DNA of 64,000 nucleotides, from NCBI GenBank assembly GCA_037013685.1, contig CM072892.1, positions 23,069,501 through 23,133,500 on the forward strand. The letters are read 5' to 3'. This DNA comes from Acridotheres tristis. Its lineage: Eukaryota; Chordata; Aves; Passeriformes; Sturnidae. This document shows, one piece after another, positions 44,501 through 56,900 of this stretch. The notes under the pieces are model-generated. The model was given only the letters and a program-made list of their open reading frames with translations, did not search any database and was not told where the DNA came from. How positions within the stretch are numbered: position 1 is the first letter of the stretch; the number at the start of each line of letters is the position of its first letter. Position numbers and translations under genes: made by a program.

Positions 44501-45859
44501 AAAATTGCATCAATAATCTTAAGACTGCGAAATGAACCTAAAAGGATGCTAGGGAATCAAAGTAGCCTGAAGCTCTGATGCTGTAAAGAGCTGCTCTTAC
44601 TCATGCCGCATATTGCTAGTGAGGACATTTCTAATTTCATTGTTTTGCCTTCTGTCTTTGGAACCATGTTTGCCTTTCATGCATGGAAGGAGAAGTCTGA
44701 GCAGGTAAAGGTGTGTTCTATCGATTTACCAGATGTCTTTCATGAAGTTGGTTGTGAGGCAACTCAGTGTCTTCCCAGTTTTGGCAAACGTGCTTGCCTA
44801 TAACCCATTGCAAATGGCACCTTACCTGTGAGGGTCCTGGGCTGTATTTTGGAAGCATTCCAGTGGGATTTTCCTCCAGTGCACCAACAGATTGGTTTGG
44901 GTTTTCAAAAGTGAGCACACAGACAATCTCAAAGTGATTTAACAAGGTAGTAAAACCAGCTACAACATTCTTCACCACATTGGTGCCCATGGGGATGTGT
45001 GAGGAGGCAGGATGCTGCAGCAGCCCCCACTCAGCACCCATCAGCAGCTGGGGTGCTGCCCTGGCCCACATCCATGCCCTTGCTATGGGGGCCTGACCTT
45101 CCTGCAGGTCCAGAACACAGGCTGTGCCTGGAAGCTGCTTCCCATGAGCAGGGTGTGAAGCTGTGGGAAAGGAAGGGGCACAGTGACTGGAATGTTGGGT
45201 CTGTCCAGGCATGGGGCTTGGGAAGGCAGCAGTGCTGATAAGTTTTCTCTCTGCCTTGCCCCACTCCTTTTCAGCTTCTCAGGTAGAAGGAAAGGAAACT
45301 CACAGCTCCCAGACCTCTGCACGGGGCTCTGTGCTCAAACACCACTCAGGTGCAGCTCCTCCTGGCATGGAGCAAGCTCATTTTCCAGGTCTCAGAGGTG
45401 ATTTTGCCCCAGCTGGGTGAGCTCCCTAGAGACTCCTATCCTCAACAGAGTGCTCCCATGGACAGACATCACCCAGGTCCAGGCTGGGCACCCTGTCCTG
45501 CCCAGCATGAACTTGGTGCCACTGGGAGCTGCCACAACGTGTTACAAACCCTGGGGCACAGGGGAATCCACAGAAACATCCTGGGCATATAACATCAGCT
45601 GGGGAAGGAATGCTGCAGCCAGAAGCAATTGTTTGGAGGCTGTGGACTGGTGCAACTTCTGCTACGCATGGGTTTGGGCCATTGCAGGATATGGGTAAAG
45701 ACTGTCTCAGAGAGATGGGGTCAGGAACAGAACTTCTTCCCCACAGATACTCAGGACCACACCCTGCCTTCCCCCGTGTCCTGAGAGGCTGCATAAACCC
45801 ATGCATACCAAGAAGGGCCAAGACCATCCAGTGGCCTCCTTACTCAGAACCCTTTTAGG
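41599..45859. other. Intergenic, nothing supported
   Basis: Unique-looking intergenic sequence upstream of VSX2. It includes a GC-richer stretch at about 45000-45800 with overlapping open frames but no recognisable protein, and a repeated TAGGACAGGATGC at 44130 and 44165. No gene is called. Confidence 0.4.
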
Positions 45860-46400
45860 AGTGATTTTAATTCGTGTAAATGAGTATTTTTAATTTGTTA
45901 TACTGGCCTTTATCTCTATTACCATCTCATTTGCTTTTAAACCTAGTTTTGCCATCCTGACTGAATTCCATTTGATGCATTAGGAGTAATTCTCTTCCCA
46001 AAGGGTTAGACATTTTCTCTCCACATAAAAGTCGCTTATTTTGGATAAAGAGACGATTAGATTTATCTTTAATATTTTAATGGCAGCCAGGATTATTGGG
46101 TGGGCAGCCCCGGTTTCGGTTGTTGTTGGGGGATTAGACTCTAATAAACTCTTCAGATTGGGATTTTTTTTCTGTTTTTCACAAAGTACTTGTATTTATT
46201 TTAAAAATTCACTTCTTTTTTAGTCATAAATTCCATTTGCTGTTTCCTATTAGTATTAAATCAAGTTGATTAAATTCATAGTGACTATTTGCACATATAT
46301 CTTTTTAATTTTAACATCCACAACATAAAATCTTTAATGGTGCAATTTGAAATACCTGCGACATACATTGCTGTTGCTGTTTAAAATAGATGGAAATGAG
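45860..46400. promoter_or_regulatory. Candidate distal enhancer about 8 kb upstream of VSX2
   Basis: AT-rich block with two GGATTA (OTX/CRX-type) cores at 46090-46095 and 46131-46136, plus TTGATTAAATTCA and other homeodomain-like cores. It sits in the upstream gene desert, where mouse Vsx2 is known to have a multi-module retinal super-enhancer. Equivalence is inferred, not shown. Confidence 0.4.
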
Positions 46401-46949
46401 GATCCAGAGGGAAGGGAGAGAAGAAGGGATGGAGAGATGGACAGACGGATGTTAAAAAGGGGGTGAGCTGGCTATCCCCATCACATGTAATACGAAAGAT
46501 TTCGGGGTTGATAAGGATATAGAATTTTTGAGAAAGCTCCCTCTCCTCAAAATAACCAGCATCCTCTTGGTGAGCAAAAAGAGTGCAGCCTGCCCAGGGT
46601 GGCAAATTCAGCTCACCTCACTACCCTTGCAGTGTCAGGAGCCAGGCAGCCCCTGGAAGCTGGCATTTGCTCAGAGCAGATGCCTGCGGGGCCAGTGGGG
46701 TGCAAACCCAAGAAGTGAGTGCCCCTCACCCTCGGGGCTCCGCACCCTGCCTCGGCTGTTACGGATCCTAGTTCAGGCTAATCGTAAACTTCGTAATAGA
46801 ATAAAATGTCAGCAAAGTAGAAATCAATAAGTGTTAATGCTCCAGGACTTTCACTGCTGGGCTCCCCTCTCGGGCTCCCCCCTCCCGCCCCATCCTGTCC
46901 CTTTGATTTCAGTTCCTTCTCTAATCCCCACCTCATCAGCTCCGGGAAG

Positions 46950-47890
46950 GGCTGATCTGCAGCAGAAAATCCCTCATTCGGGGCAAAATCAGCTTAATTT
47001 GCAGCAATTTGTAGCAGGTCTTTGCTGGGATTTGAGTCTCAAAATTATTCCGCGGGTGGGGGCCGGAGCCCCTTGCAATATGGGCAGAGATTTCCCCGCT
47101 CCTCCGTTGGCAGAGATTTGTCTGGGCAGTAATTACAGGGGGGCGCAGCCCGGCCCCCGCCCGCCGCGGCGCTGCGCCCTCCGCCCGCGGGGCCTGGCAC
47201 CGGGCGGGCGGCCGAACGCGCACCGCCCGGATTAGCAGCATTAGCAGCCAGCGCCGAGCAACAATTAATCATTTGCTGGTAAATACAAGCGGGAGCCTCC
47301 CCCGGCTGGCGGGGAGGGAAGGGGAGAAGGGGTGGCAGTCCTGGCCTGCAATAGAGCAGTAAGGAAAGGGAAGGGAAGGGCTGGGGAGGGATGGAGACGC
47401 CCGGGGACCTTGTGGCCTCGGGACAGGAGATCAGAGCAGGCAACTTTCCTTCCGCTAATGCCGCTAATTACAGGCGGCAGCTCCGCCGCCGGCCGCGGAG
47501 CCTCCCGGGCACGGGGACCCCCGGTTCCCCCCCCAGCCGGGTCCCGTCGCTCCGGGCGAGCGCCTTCCCGCGGGGGCAACCCCGGCCGGGGCCGCGCCAG
47601 CGCCGGGGCCGCTTCGCACGGCGGGGTATGGAGTGCCCAAATCCACCGCCCCAGTAATCCCGGAGGATGGGTGCTCGATGGGGAGCTCATTTGGAGCGTG
47701 GCTTGGTTTGCAGGAGAGGGAAAACCAGAGCGGGGTGGGGGCAGCCGCTGTCACGGTGCGTTTGGGTGCCGGGCTAGCGCTTCACTTGCCACCCCATCAC
47801 TTTCTCGGTAAAAAATTAGCTTGAGGTGGAATCGGAATTACACGTGTTAAATGAATTAAAAGCTGACTAATTAGTGGTTCTGACAAATTC
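46950..47890. promoter_or_regulatory. Second CpG island with homeodomain sites, about 9 kb upstream of VSX2
   Basis: The core at 47040-47700 is GC- and CpG-dense. It is interspersed with TAATTA (47130-47135, 47465-47470), GGATTAG (47229-47235) and ATTAATC (about 47274-47280), with TAATTA again at 47868-47873 on its AT-rich shoulder, where CACGTG also occurs. No open frame resembles a known protein. It could be a distal enhancer, an alternative VSX2 promoter, or the promoter of a non-coding RNA. Regulatory function is inferred. Confidence 0.45.
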
Positions 47891-47924
47891 ACTGGGGAAT
47901 CATCCACTGCCAGAGAAATGTTGA

Positions 47925-48545
47925 AGATGTGTTGTCTAGAGATCAGTTCTTGGTCCATACCGTGCAATATCTTTGTGGTGACTCAAGAAAATACGAAATC
48001 AATGCCGGTAATGATTTCTACTTGACATAAAAATTGGTGGAGTGATAAATAATGATGGGAGTAGGTCAGTTATACCAAGCAATCTGGATCACTTGGCAGG
48101 CTCTGCTCATTTGAACAATATGTGATTTTAATATAGCCAAATGCAAGACTATATATCTCAGAACAGAAAATGAAGGTCACGGGCTGCTGTCATGGGAAGG
48201 AAGCAGTGGCTCTGAGGAGGATGGAGGAAATGTGACACATAATAAAAACTAAGCATGGATTTTTGGTGTAATCTGCTCTATCAGAGCTACGCCGTTTCTG
48301 GATCTATTGGCAAGAAAATGTTACCTAGCAGGATGAGGGTGGTCTTGGCATCTCAAGACTATAACAGATTCATACTGTGCCCTTCTGGTGTCTACATTTT
48401 CAATAAAAAACACCAAAGAACTGGAAATTATTCAGATAAGAACTTCATGAACAACCCATTAGTTAGGAGAGACATTTTCAGAGGTTGGAAGGTTCTTCAA
48501 CTTATTAACAAAGGCATAACAGGATTTAGCACTAGAAGGTCAAGC
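47925..48545 (+). mobile_element. Ancient CR1/L3-like LINE relic, + strand
   Basis: Degraded sequence that follows the reverse-transcriptase C-terminal region and downstream part of old amniote CR1/L3-like LINEs. Examples are GTTCTTGGTCCATACCGTGC near 47946, AATCTGGATCACTTGGCAGG near 48081, and GCCAAATGCAAGACTATATA near 48137. It is full of stops and indels, so it predates the typical avian CR1 copies in the window. The assignment rests on recall of the family consensus; RepeatMasker would settle it. Confidence 0.6.
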
Positions 48546-48549
48546 TAAC

Positions 48550-49799
48550 TAATTCATAATTAATTTAATTAAATATAAGTATTAATATAAGGCCTGAATT
48601 TTTCACAGTGAGGATAATTAGTAGAGTAGGCAAGACATTTTTAAAACAGCTTCTTGTTAAAAAAAAAAACTTCTTTGGATGGAAGTGTTTGGGCTTTTGA
48701 CAGAAAAATATGTAGCTGCTTACAGAAATCCCTAGGGCGATGTATTTTGAAACAGTTTGTTTTACAAAATTGTTTTGAAATGTATTTTCTGATGTTAATT
48801 TATGCATTTTCATTTTATATTATTCTACTACTATCGCATTATAGCATGAAAAATCATTTAAATCTATTTTCATTTTAATTTTCAAACTGTTAAGTACATT
48901 TGCTACATAGTACTGGGTAAATACTAAATGAATGGAAAATCCTTTTGTTATAACATAGCAGAGAATCTTTATACTGCCAAAAGTGTGAATTATTTCATGT
49001 GCCATGAAGTTTCGGATGACTTAACGATTTTAAAATATAAAATAGGAATCACTATCTCCATTGTCAATCACAGTGTCTATATACTGCAGGCACTGTTTGC
49101 TGTCAGGTGTTGCTGATGACCTGTAAGACTAGTTAAATAAAAAGGAATCAGTTGCAAAACCAGCATTTTAAAATTAAAACATTAATTCTCCGTGGAGAGA
49201 AATACTTTAAAATGCTAGAATTTCCCACAGTATGAGAGAACCTGATTTACAGCCATGTCTAATATTCCAGCATTAAAACTGTTTACCTGAAGAATGGTCT
49301 TTCCCACTTAGACCTTCTAAAATGCATGCTCCAGCACAGACAAACCTTGCAGCCTTGGCTCAGGTCAGACTTGGTGACTAATGAGTCTGTCCACATTCAA
49401 TGTGGTTTTTGGATCCGGGTTGCTCTCTGGATGCAAAGGTTCTGGTCGCCTCAGTTGTTGCTCTCTGCTGCACAGGGGTCACAGAAGGCTCAACCTGTGT
49501 CCTTGCAGAGGAAACAGGATTGGAAGATGCTCCAGTTGCTAATGGCTCCTCGCTGTGGACAAGAGTTAAGCCAAAGAAATCGCCCCAAACATCTACAGAG
49601 GAGGCACCAAGTCTTCAGCACCAACTGTTTTTAGTGCCTCCCAGCGTGCCCTAATAAATTAATAACCTGCAGGGCACTTAGAGCATGAAATGTCTAAAAA
49701 AAATTCCATGGAGCCACCACTGAATGCAGTAATGAGGAATCAGAGTGAAGGGATGGCGTCAGAAGGTTCCCCTATCCCCTGGTTGGATCGAAACAGGTG
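48550..49799. other. AT-rich intergenic stretch
   Basis: Strongly AT-rich from 48550 to 49300. No gene or repeat is recognised with confidence. Confidence 0.4.
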
Positions 49800-49885
49800 A
49801 CATTCCCAAGCCAGGAGTTGGACTGTGGTAATCCTTGTCGGTCCCTGCCAACCCAGGGCATTCTATAGCTCTTTGAAGCTGGGGC
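49800..49885 (+). mobile_element. CR1 3'-tail fragment
   Basis: A short CR1 3'UTR piece reading GAGTTGGACTGTGGTAATCC then TTGTCGGTCCCTGCCAACCC and GGCATTCTATAG. This matches the end of avian CR1 elements (GTTGGACTnGATGATCCTTGTGGGTCCCTTCCAACTC). Only the last ~85 bp remain. Confidence 0.75.
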
Positions 49886-52800
49886 TGAGTGGAGGCTCAG
49901 TGTGACCCCATGCCACCCTTGCTCCCATGTAAAGGAGGAGCGCTGTGCTCTGGCTGCCCAGGCATCTGCCACCAGGTGTCACACCACTTTGACTGGAACC
50001 ACTGGAGTCCCATCGTCCCTTTGCTTCCCCCTTAATGAACCAAAGGATAGAGGAGGCAAAATGAGCCCAGGGTGCCCTTGTTTCTTTGGAGTCTGGGATA
50101 TATCAACTTTGGGCTGCTCGGGATAGGTCCATTTTTTATGAAAACTCCTGGGCCTCTTTCTCATCTTGCATCTTTGCATATTTGCCAATGTGCATTCCAT
50201 TTTGTTGGAAGACTTGTCCTGTTCTGTTGCAAAATAGCCTCTGTTGAGCAACACGTCTCTGCCTTCATCCTTGTATGGAGCTGAGCAGCTCACCTTCAGA
50301 TCAGCGTGGGTTCTTGAAAATGCCACAGTCTCACTCCACAGACGCTATACAATTGAACTTAGATGACTTTAAAGAGCATTTTGACAGTCTGGGATGAGAG
50401 AAGCCTCTATCATTGCTGCTGCTTTTGTGTGGTATAGCACGGGCAAAGCTGGCTCTCAGCCACCTGCCAGGGTTTGGTTTGTGTAGCAGAGGTGGAGCCC
50501 AGGGAAATGAGCAATCCATGTTTGTTAGATGGGAGCAGGTTAAAGAGATAAGGAAGCACTTGAAACTGAACTAAGGTGTTGACAGGCCCTGGAAAGAAAG
50601 CAGTGCTTGCTGCCCAGGGATGAGACTGGGCAAAGCCAATGGCACAGGGTGGTGCCACTGCCCCTCATGGGTGACGTGCAGGAGCATCACCTGGAGAAGA
50701 TCCTGCACACGGGCTGGTCTGCAGAGGCCATTTGGCTTTGGTGTGCTAAAGCCCACTGTCATCTGATAAAGTTATGGGAGGACTGGAGTGCAGTGCTCCT
50801 GGTCCCTCTGCTCATGCCATGGTACTGCCCTTTGTTTTCAGACTCCAAACAAAACCTGGACTAAAAATTGAATCTAAACATTGCAATTTGTTCTTAGAGT
50901 TGTTGCAAATGCACATCCTTTTCCTGAAGGTCTCCATAACAATCATCAAGAAAACCAATTTCAAACTAAGGCTGCTCTGGAGGATAATGAACACTAGAAA
51001 ACTGATGCCAAAACCCTGATGGAAACAATGCAAAAAGAGAGAGAATAAAAAGGTAACGTGTTAAGTGTTTGATCATGGTTCCAGTTTATACATCCTCTAA
51101 CATAAATCTAAAACTGGGAAAATTAACAATAAAGAAACATTTCAGTAATCCCTTTAAATCTCTGCAACAGAAATACCAAAACGCAAAATGTTTTCATGTA
51201 GGCTTTACAGATGGATGTATGAAACAGAATAAAACACTTTTTTCAAACTGGAAATCATTAATCTACCTTCAGTAACTATGGCTTGTCTTGAATTAACCTA
51301 GGAGACAGATTTTCTACCTCTCCTCACATTATCATATTGAATAATACTCATAGAAGCCAATTGAACTACTTGTGAGTAAAATGTTACTCAAAAAAATAAG
51401 ACTATCAAAGCCAAATCATGTGTAAATAATATCCTTCAAAGTCTGCTGAAAACGTCCTCTAGCCACAGAGCAATAACATTTTAATTATCAAAATATAAAA
51501 ATGCTCACTGCAAAAGCGCAGGAGTCCAAAGTTTTTGAATTAAGTCCATAAAAAAAAAATTATGTTAAAAGTTGTAGAAGGCTTAAAAAAATGTATTAAA
51601 TTTCTTTTTTGTTTTTTCTGCAATAAAATGGCTCTAGTTGGTGTTTTCAAACCTTTTGCACCAGCAGTGGTTTTTAATAAAAGCTGAAAATTTTTTGTAC
51701 TCTCTTGATTCTTAGAGGTCTTTGTGGAAAGCACAAATACAGAGAGATGCAAGGCAGCATTGTAACATTTAGCAACAATCCAGAAATTACAGTTAATGAA
51801 GAATTTTAGTTGCAGTGACCTGTAAACAAGACGTTACCTTAACTAGCTTTTGATCATTTTCCTTTGGAACTGGTGGTCCATTCTGGAGTTACCAACTAAA
51901 CAGGGAATAAATACTGTGTGCTTCCAGCACTTACACAAACTAGCTTACCATAATAAACCTTCATAAATATTTTTGAAGGTCAGGGTGATGTTTCCACAGA
52001 AAAAAACAAGAGAATTTACCCAAACTGCGTTTTACTGGAATGACAAAGTAAATCTTTGCATTTTCATTTGTACTAATGAAAGGGATTGAATGACTGGGTA
52101 CTCAAAACTTTACACATTTTGTAGTAATTAATTTCTACTGGTTTTGAATTGGTTGAGGTTTTTAATGCTAACATACTCAAAATTTATTTTGGGAAACATT
52201 TGCTGGTTCTTGGGACGCTGTAGCTTTAACTACATGCTACATGCTTTATGTCTACAAATACTCTTCTATTTTAAAGAAATAAAAGGTGCTGTAGAGAGTA
52301 AAATAACTACAAACTACCATCACAGTGGCATCAGTGAGCTGATCAAAATGGTCTGTGTATTATTACATCATGTAGGTTTGCTCTCTGGGCCTTAGACCTT
52401 GAGTCTCTCTGATTTCTGCTCCACCCTGGTAAAGCCAACCAACTGCAGATGGCTTAGTGCTTAAAAAAGGCAAAAGGTGCTGCTGTGAGCACTGCTCTTA
52501 AGGGTGATGTATGAAGGGAGAGCAGAGCTTTTAATTCAGAAAAACTGCATTCACATAGCAAACCAAGACATTGGAAGTATTAAATATCTGGTATCTTAGT
52601 ACAGTGAATTTATCTGTTTTCAGCTTCCTTTCTCTTGTAAGAGTGTGTCTGTAAGCAATATCCCTAATCATCACTGTCCATGTCTGACAAGCCCTATTTT
52701 GAGCTAGTGGGGAAATTTGACTCAGGCTGTTACTGACCGATAGTTTCCAAACCATGTTATGAAATTACCTGAAATAAATTGTCCATTAACATCAGCAAAT

Positions 52801-53530
52801 GATTTTTTTTCTTGTTCTAATTTACAAGAGGAATAAAAATAAACTAAAAATAGTTTTTAGTTCTTCAGCTTCATGCACAGTGAGTGGTGGAGGTTTGGAC
52901 CAGAAGTCTCACTGACATAGATGGGTGGCAGCTAGGAGGGAGGGAGGGAGCTCTGTTAGACAGCGTGGGAGATCCCCATGGAGCATTCAGATAAAAAAGT
53001 GCTGTATTTTTATCTCGAAATTTTTCTGCCTCCAATACAAAGTGTAGCACTATCTCAGCCTGTTTTGGGGGTGTTTTGGCTGTATGCTTGGGAGAGGAGA
53101 AAATGCCACTGAAAAAAACCCATGGCAAGTTTCCTGCAAAAGTCTGGGTGATCTTTTTCAGAAGAGACACCACAGGGACTCAGGGACTTGCTGCTGATTC
53201 TTCCTGGTGCAAGAGGAGGAGCAGAGCCTTTATGCTGCTTATGATATTAAAACATTCGCGACAATGTAGAAATTGCTCTGCATGACTCCAAAAGACAAAA
53301 AGAGGGAAACCTTTAAAGAGCCTTCCTTATAAACCTAGGGGAAAAGCAGTGATTCCAGGAATGTCTAAAAGAAAAGTGAGAGTATAAAGACACCATCATT
53401 AACATGGCTTGAAAGACAGGATGTTAATGCAGCTGAAAGCTATTGCTGGTTGGATCTGCCAGGACATCCCCAGCTACACGGGTGTATCAGCAGCCGGAGG
53501 GGTTTGACTCCGTTGACGTAGGTAGCTATA
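49886..53530. other. Intergenic, nothing supported
   Basis: Unique intergenic sequence, AT-rich from about 50850 on. No exon, RNA gene or mobile element that I can support. Confidence 0.4.
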
Positions 53531-53534
53531 ATCA

Positions 53535-53727
53535 GGAGGAGAAAGTGGAGAGAAGGCACGGGAGGGATGGAGACCAAAAAACAAAAAGGAAAGAGCAGGG
53601 GGGGAGAGATAGAGAGAGAGAGAGAAAGACAGAGGAAAGAAAGGACAGAGGGAAAAGGGAAAAGGAGAAAGATAGAAAATGTGGGGGGAGGAGAAGAGAA
53701 ATGGGAATGGAGAGCAAGCGAGACTGT
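53535..53727 (+). repeat. Long homopurine (GA-rich) tract
   Basis: Nearly 190 bp is almost pure purine on the + strand, including a GAGAGAGAGAGAGAAAG core near 53610 and GGGGGGAG runs. Such tracts can form triplex (H-DNA). The open frame across it, rich in Lys, Glu and Arg, is a composition artefact. It abuts the candidate enhancer at 53730. Confidence 0.85.
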
Positions 53728-53965
53728 ATTTCTATAATTACTGTGGATTGGCTCGGATTAAGGGCAACTAGCTATCTCTTGGTTTTTGCTTTTTATATAA
53801 CAACTAATCTCCTTCTAATCAGTTATTATTAAATTATATTCAATTTTTAATTCATTCACAGATCATTGGTGGCACAATTCGGACATCTGGACAGATAATT
53901 GAATAGAGATAATTTATGTAAATGAGGAACAGTTGTGTACAGAGGTGGGGGAGGGGAGATTTCAG
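53728..53965. promoter_or_regulatory. Candidate distal enhancer about 15.7 kb upstream of VSX2
   Basis: About 235 bp of dense homeodomain-type sites: TAATTA (53735-53740), GGATTA (53755-53760), CTAATC twice (53804-53809 and 53815-53820), and further TAAT-rich and AGATAATT cores. The texture is typical of deeply conserved developmental elements. The mix of K50-type (TAATCC/GGATTA) and Q50-type (TAATTA) sites would suit OTX2/CRX and VSX2/RAX input. Inference; alignment is needed. Confidence 0.5.
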
Positions 53966-56900
53966 CTCTCAAGGCCGCTGACCTAATGAGGACTCTCCAA
54001 AAGCTGCCCTTGCACTCTGGGAGGACTCAGGTGTGAGGGAGGATGCTAGGAATATTTGGGTATTGTGTGTTGGGTATTCACACACATACAAGAGGCCATC
54101 AAGCCTGACCTGTCTCACTTTACCTGAGGAACCAATCTGTATTGAGCATCATTTCTCCAAAGGCTGAAAACGGTGGCCAAATCAGCACCTGGAGGTGTCC
54201 TTTGCCTCCCACGAAAAGATTGTTCCTAACCCAGATCTCTTTGTGATTTACAGAGTGATACCCCAGAGCTACACTGACCTGACCACAGGGTGAGGCAGCA
54301 GTGAAGGAGCTGTTCCAACTCAGAACACAAGCTTGTGCAGGTCTGACTGGAGCCCTGGAGGCTATTTCTTACTCCTCAAAAATGCCTCCTTGCTCTTTGA
54401 TAGACATGGTCTAATCTTTCATTGCTTGTCCTGAACTCTGAATTTTGGAATCGGGAAAAACTTATGTAGGTAGACTTCAAAGAGAGGTTCCGTGACCGAA
54501 GGCAGTAACCAAGTACCACAGAGGAACTGGCCTAAAGCACTGTGGTAGCAGCAGTGTGAAAGAACAGCCCCAAGATTCTGGCTTATTGGCACCTATATGG
54601 GAACTGTCAGAATGAGCAAATGCAGAAACTGAGACAAATACTGTCCAGAGAGAGAACACAATGTGGAAGTGGGATACATCAGATCCAGCATGAACACCTA
54701 TAGGGCAGGGAGTCTACTTTGGGCATATTCCCACTGTAGCCAGAGGACTCTGATCAATAGGCTCAGTAGAGCCTAGGACAAGGTTTATCTTACCTTGATA
54801 CAGGTAAGATAAACTCGATTAGGGGAATTGCATTTCCATTGACTTTATTGATGAAGTAGATACTGACTAGAGAAGTAGCCCAGGACTAGCTCAGGTGTGG
54901 GCATCTCAAGTTAAGCAAGATGGATCCCACCATAAGGGAGGAGAGACATTACTCTGCTTTTGCAGTAGTGGAACAACAGCACAACTGCATATTCCTCTGC
55001 CTCAGAACAAGGGAAGATTAAAATGAAGTTCTTGTTCTGGGCTGTGGTTATATTACTTTTCTACAACATTTGGATGCCACAGACCTATGTGCTGAAGAAA
55101 GAAGCATAATAGATAAATTTATCTTCCAAAGGGGAGAAGAATGCTAAACTCAATTGCTATAGCAAAAATCTAATTTCCATCACTCTATCATAACAGGAGG
55201 AATTTTGCTGTGCATACTGAATTGTCTTAATATTATGGAACTGTTGGAGGAAGGGAACACCACAGATGCATTCAGTGTGTGGGAAGACTACTCACAAGAT
55301 TTGTTTGTCAAAGTAAATTCAGGTCAAATTGCCAAGAATACAATGCAAATGAAATTAAACCAGTCCAAGTGACCTTCTTGCCCAGTGTCAGAAATACACT
55401 GGGCTTTGTTCAGCTCTGCAGGGTTTTTTTGTTGATCAAAAAATTGCCTTTTCAGGTCGGTTCTTGAGGCTCTAATTAGCAAAATGTGAAATTGCCACTT
55501 GAAGAATTATTGTGAATTTTTTCAGATAGGAGTTATCAGTGATAATGAGAATGCACCCATATGATTGACTGCAACCACAAGGTTGGGACTAAAGTTCTCA
55601 GCAAGGAGGGTTTAAATCGGCCCTTCTTCAAGTCTTCATAACGAATGAAGAAAGGTTACCGAGGTGTGTATTAATGCCATTTGCAGGATACCGAGTTGGG
55701 AGAATTTATGCCCATGAGCAGAAGAAAATCAGAGTGCTGCAGCATGCAGCATGGTGGGAGTCAACTCAGCGAAGTGTTAAAAGGGAAAAATCCCAGAGCC
55801 AAAAAGTGTGCCTTAGAGACAGACAGTAGGACAGTGAGAACAGCTGGGCATAATAGTTTGGTATGATTGCAATGTACATTTGCAATATGACAAAGCTCTA
55901 AAAAGGATTGAGACAGCTCCACATTCAGAAATATGACTTTGTGAAGCAGCCTATTAATGTTGTATTTCTCCAGTGTTAAAACTCAAATTTTCTGTTTAGT
56001 TTTGCAATTTTGTTTTTTAAGGAAATACTGATAAATGGAATAGAGCATAGAAAAGAGGAAAGAAAATGCCTGGGAACTTGTGGTTTTGGTCTGTGAGCCA
56101 TTCAGAGATGTGTCTGACTTAAGTCATAACTGCAGAGGAATAGGAATCCCTCAGCTACCAGAAAGGTACAGAATCTGATGAGGAAGACAGATTTGGGCTA
56201 GCACCAGGAAGAGGAGTACTAGTCACTAAGTGAAAGGCATATCACAGGTCACCTATGCACAGGATAAAGGTGAGCATTGAGAGGGAATGGATGGTGTTAA
56301 ACTGTAGACATTTCCCCTGAGTAACTGGGAGGACTGTGGGAGCCCTGTCATGGGGAACATTTAATAGATTAGATGCTTTCACTCTCACACATTTGCCCTC
56401 TTACTGGTGGTAGCCACCACTGCCAGATAAAGGAGCTGTGCAATGCTGCTGACTCCTTGCATCCTGTGAAGGACAAATATAAATCCCAGTGAAGGCAGGA
56501 AACTCCTACATAATGTATCATGTCCCATCCCAACCTCTTTGACACGTTTTCCTGAAATCTTCTGCACACTCTGTGTCTTTTCTGATGCTGGCTTCCCTTA
56601 AGTATGCTGGGGGCTGCTACATGTCTTAAGGTTTCAAACCAGTTTTCCTTATTAAACTAGTTTGGTGATATAGTCTGTTAAGAAGGGACTATTGTATTTG
56701 CTTGTTTAATAATATTTTATAATATTAAGCCCTCTTTTCTGTTACGGTGGAAAAGCTTCATAAGAGAGGGAGCACTGCTGTATGTCCTAAACTTATCCAG
56801 TCTGGGGTAGTGTATTTCCTTTGCAAACTTATTCAGTAGCCAAACCTCATTGACATTTATCTCCATTTCATCTCTAGTGTCCCTCACTTCATCATGGACT

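Noticed and set aside
44718..45858. Cluster of overlapping frames in a GC-richer intergenic patch
   Set aside because: All frames and both strands are equally open, codon texture is not protein-like, and no homology was recognised.
53443..53832. 129-codon Lys/Glu/Arg-rich open frame
   Set aside because: It is the translation of the homopurine tract, so its composition is an artefact.
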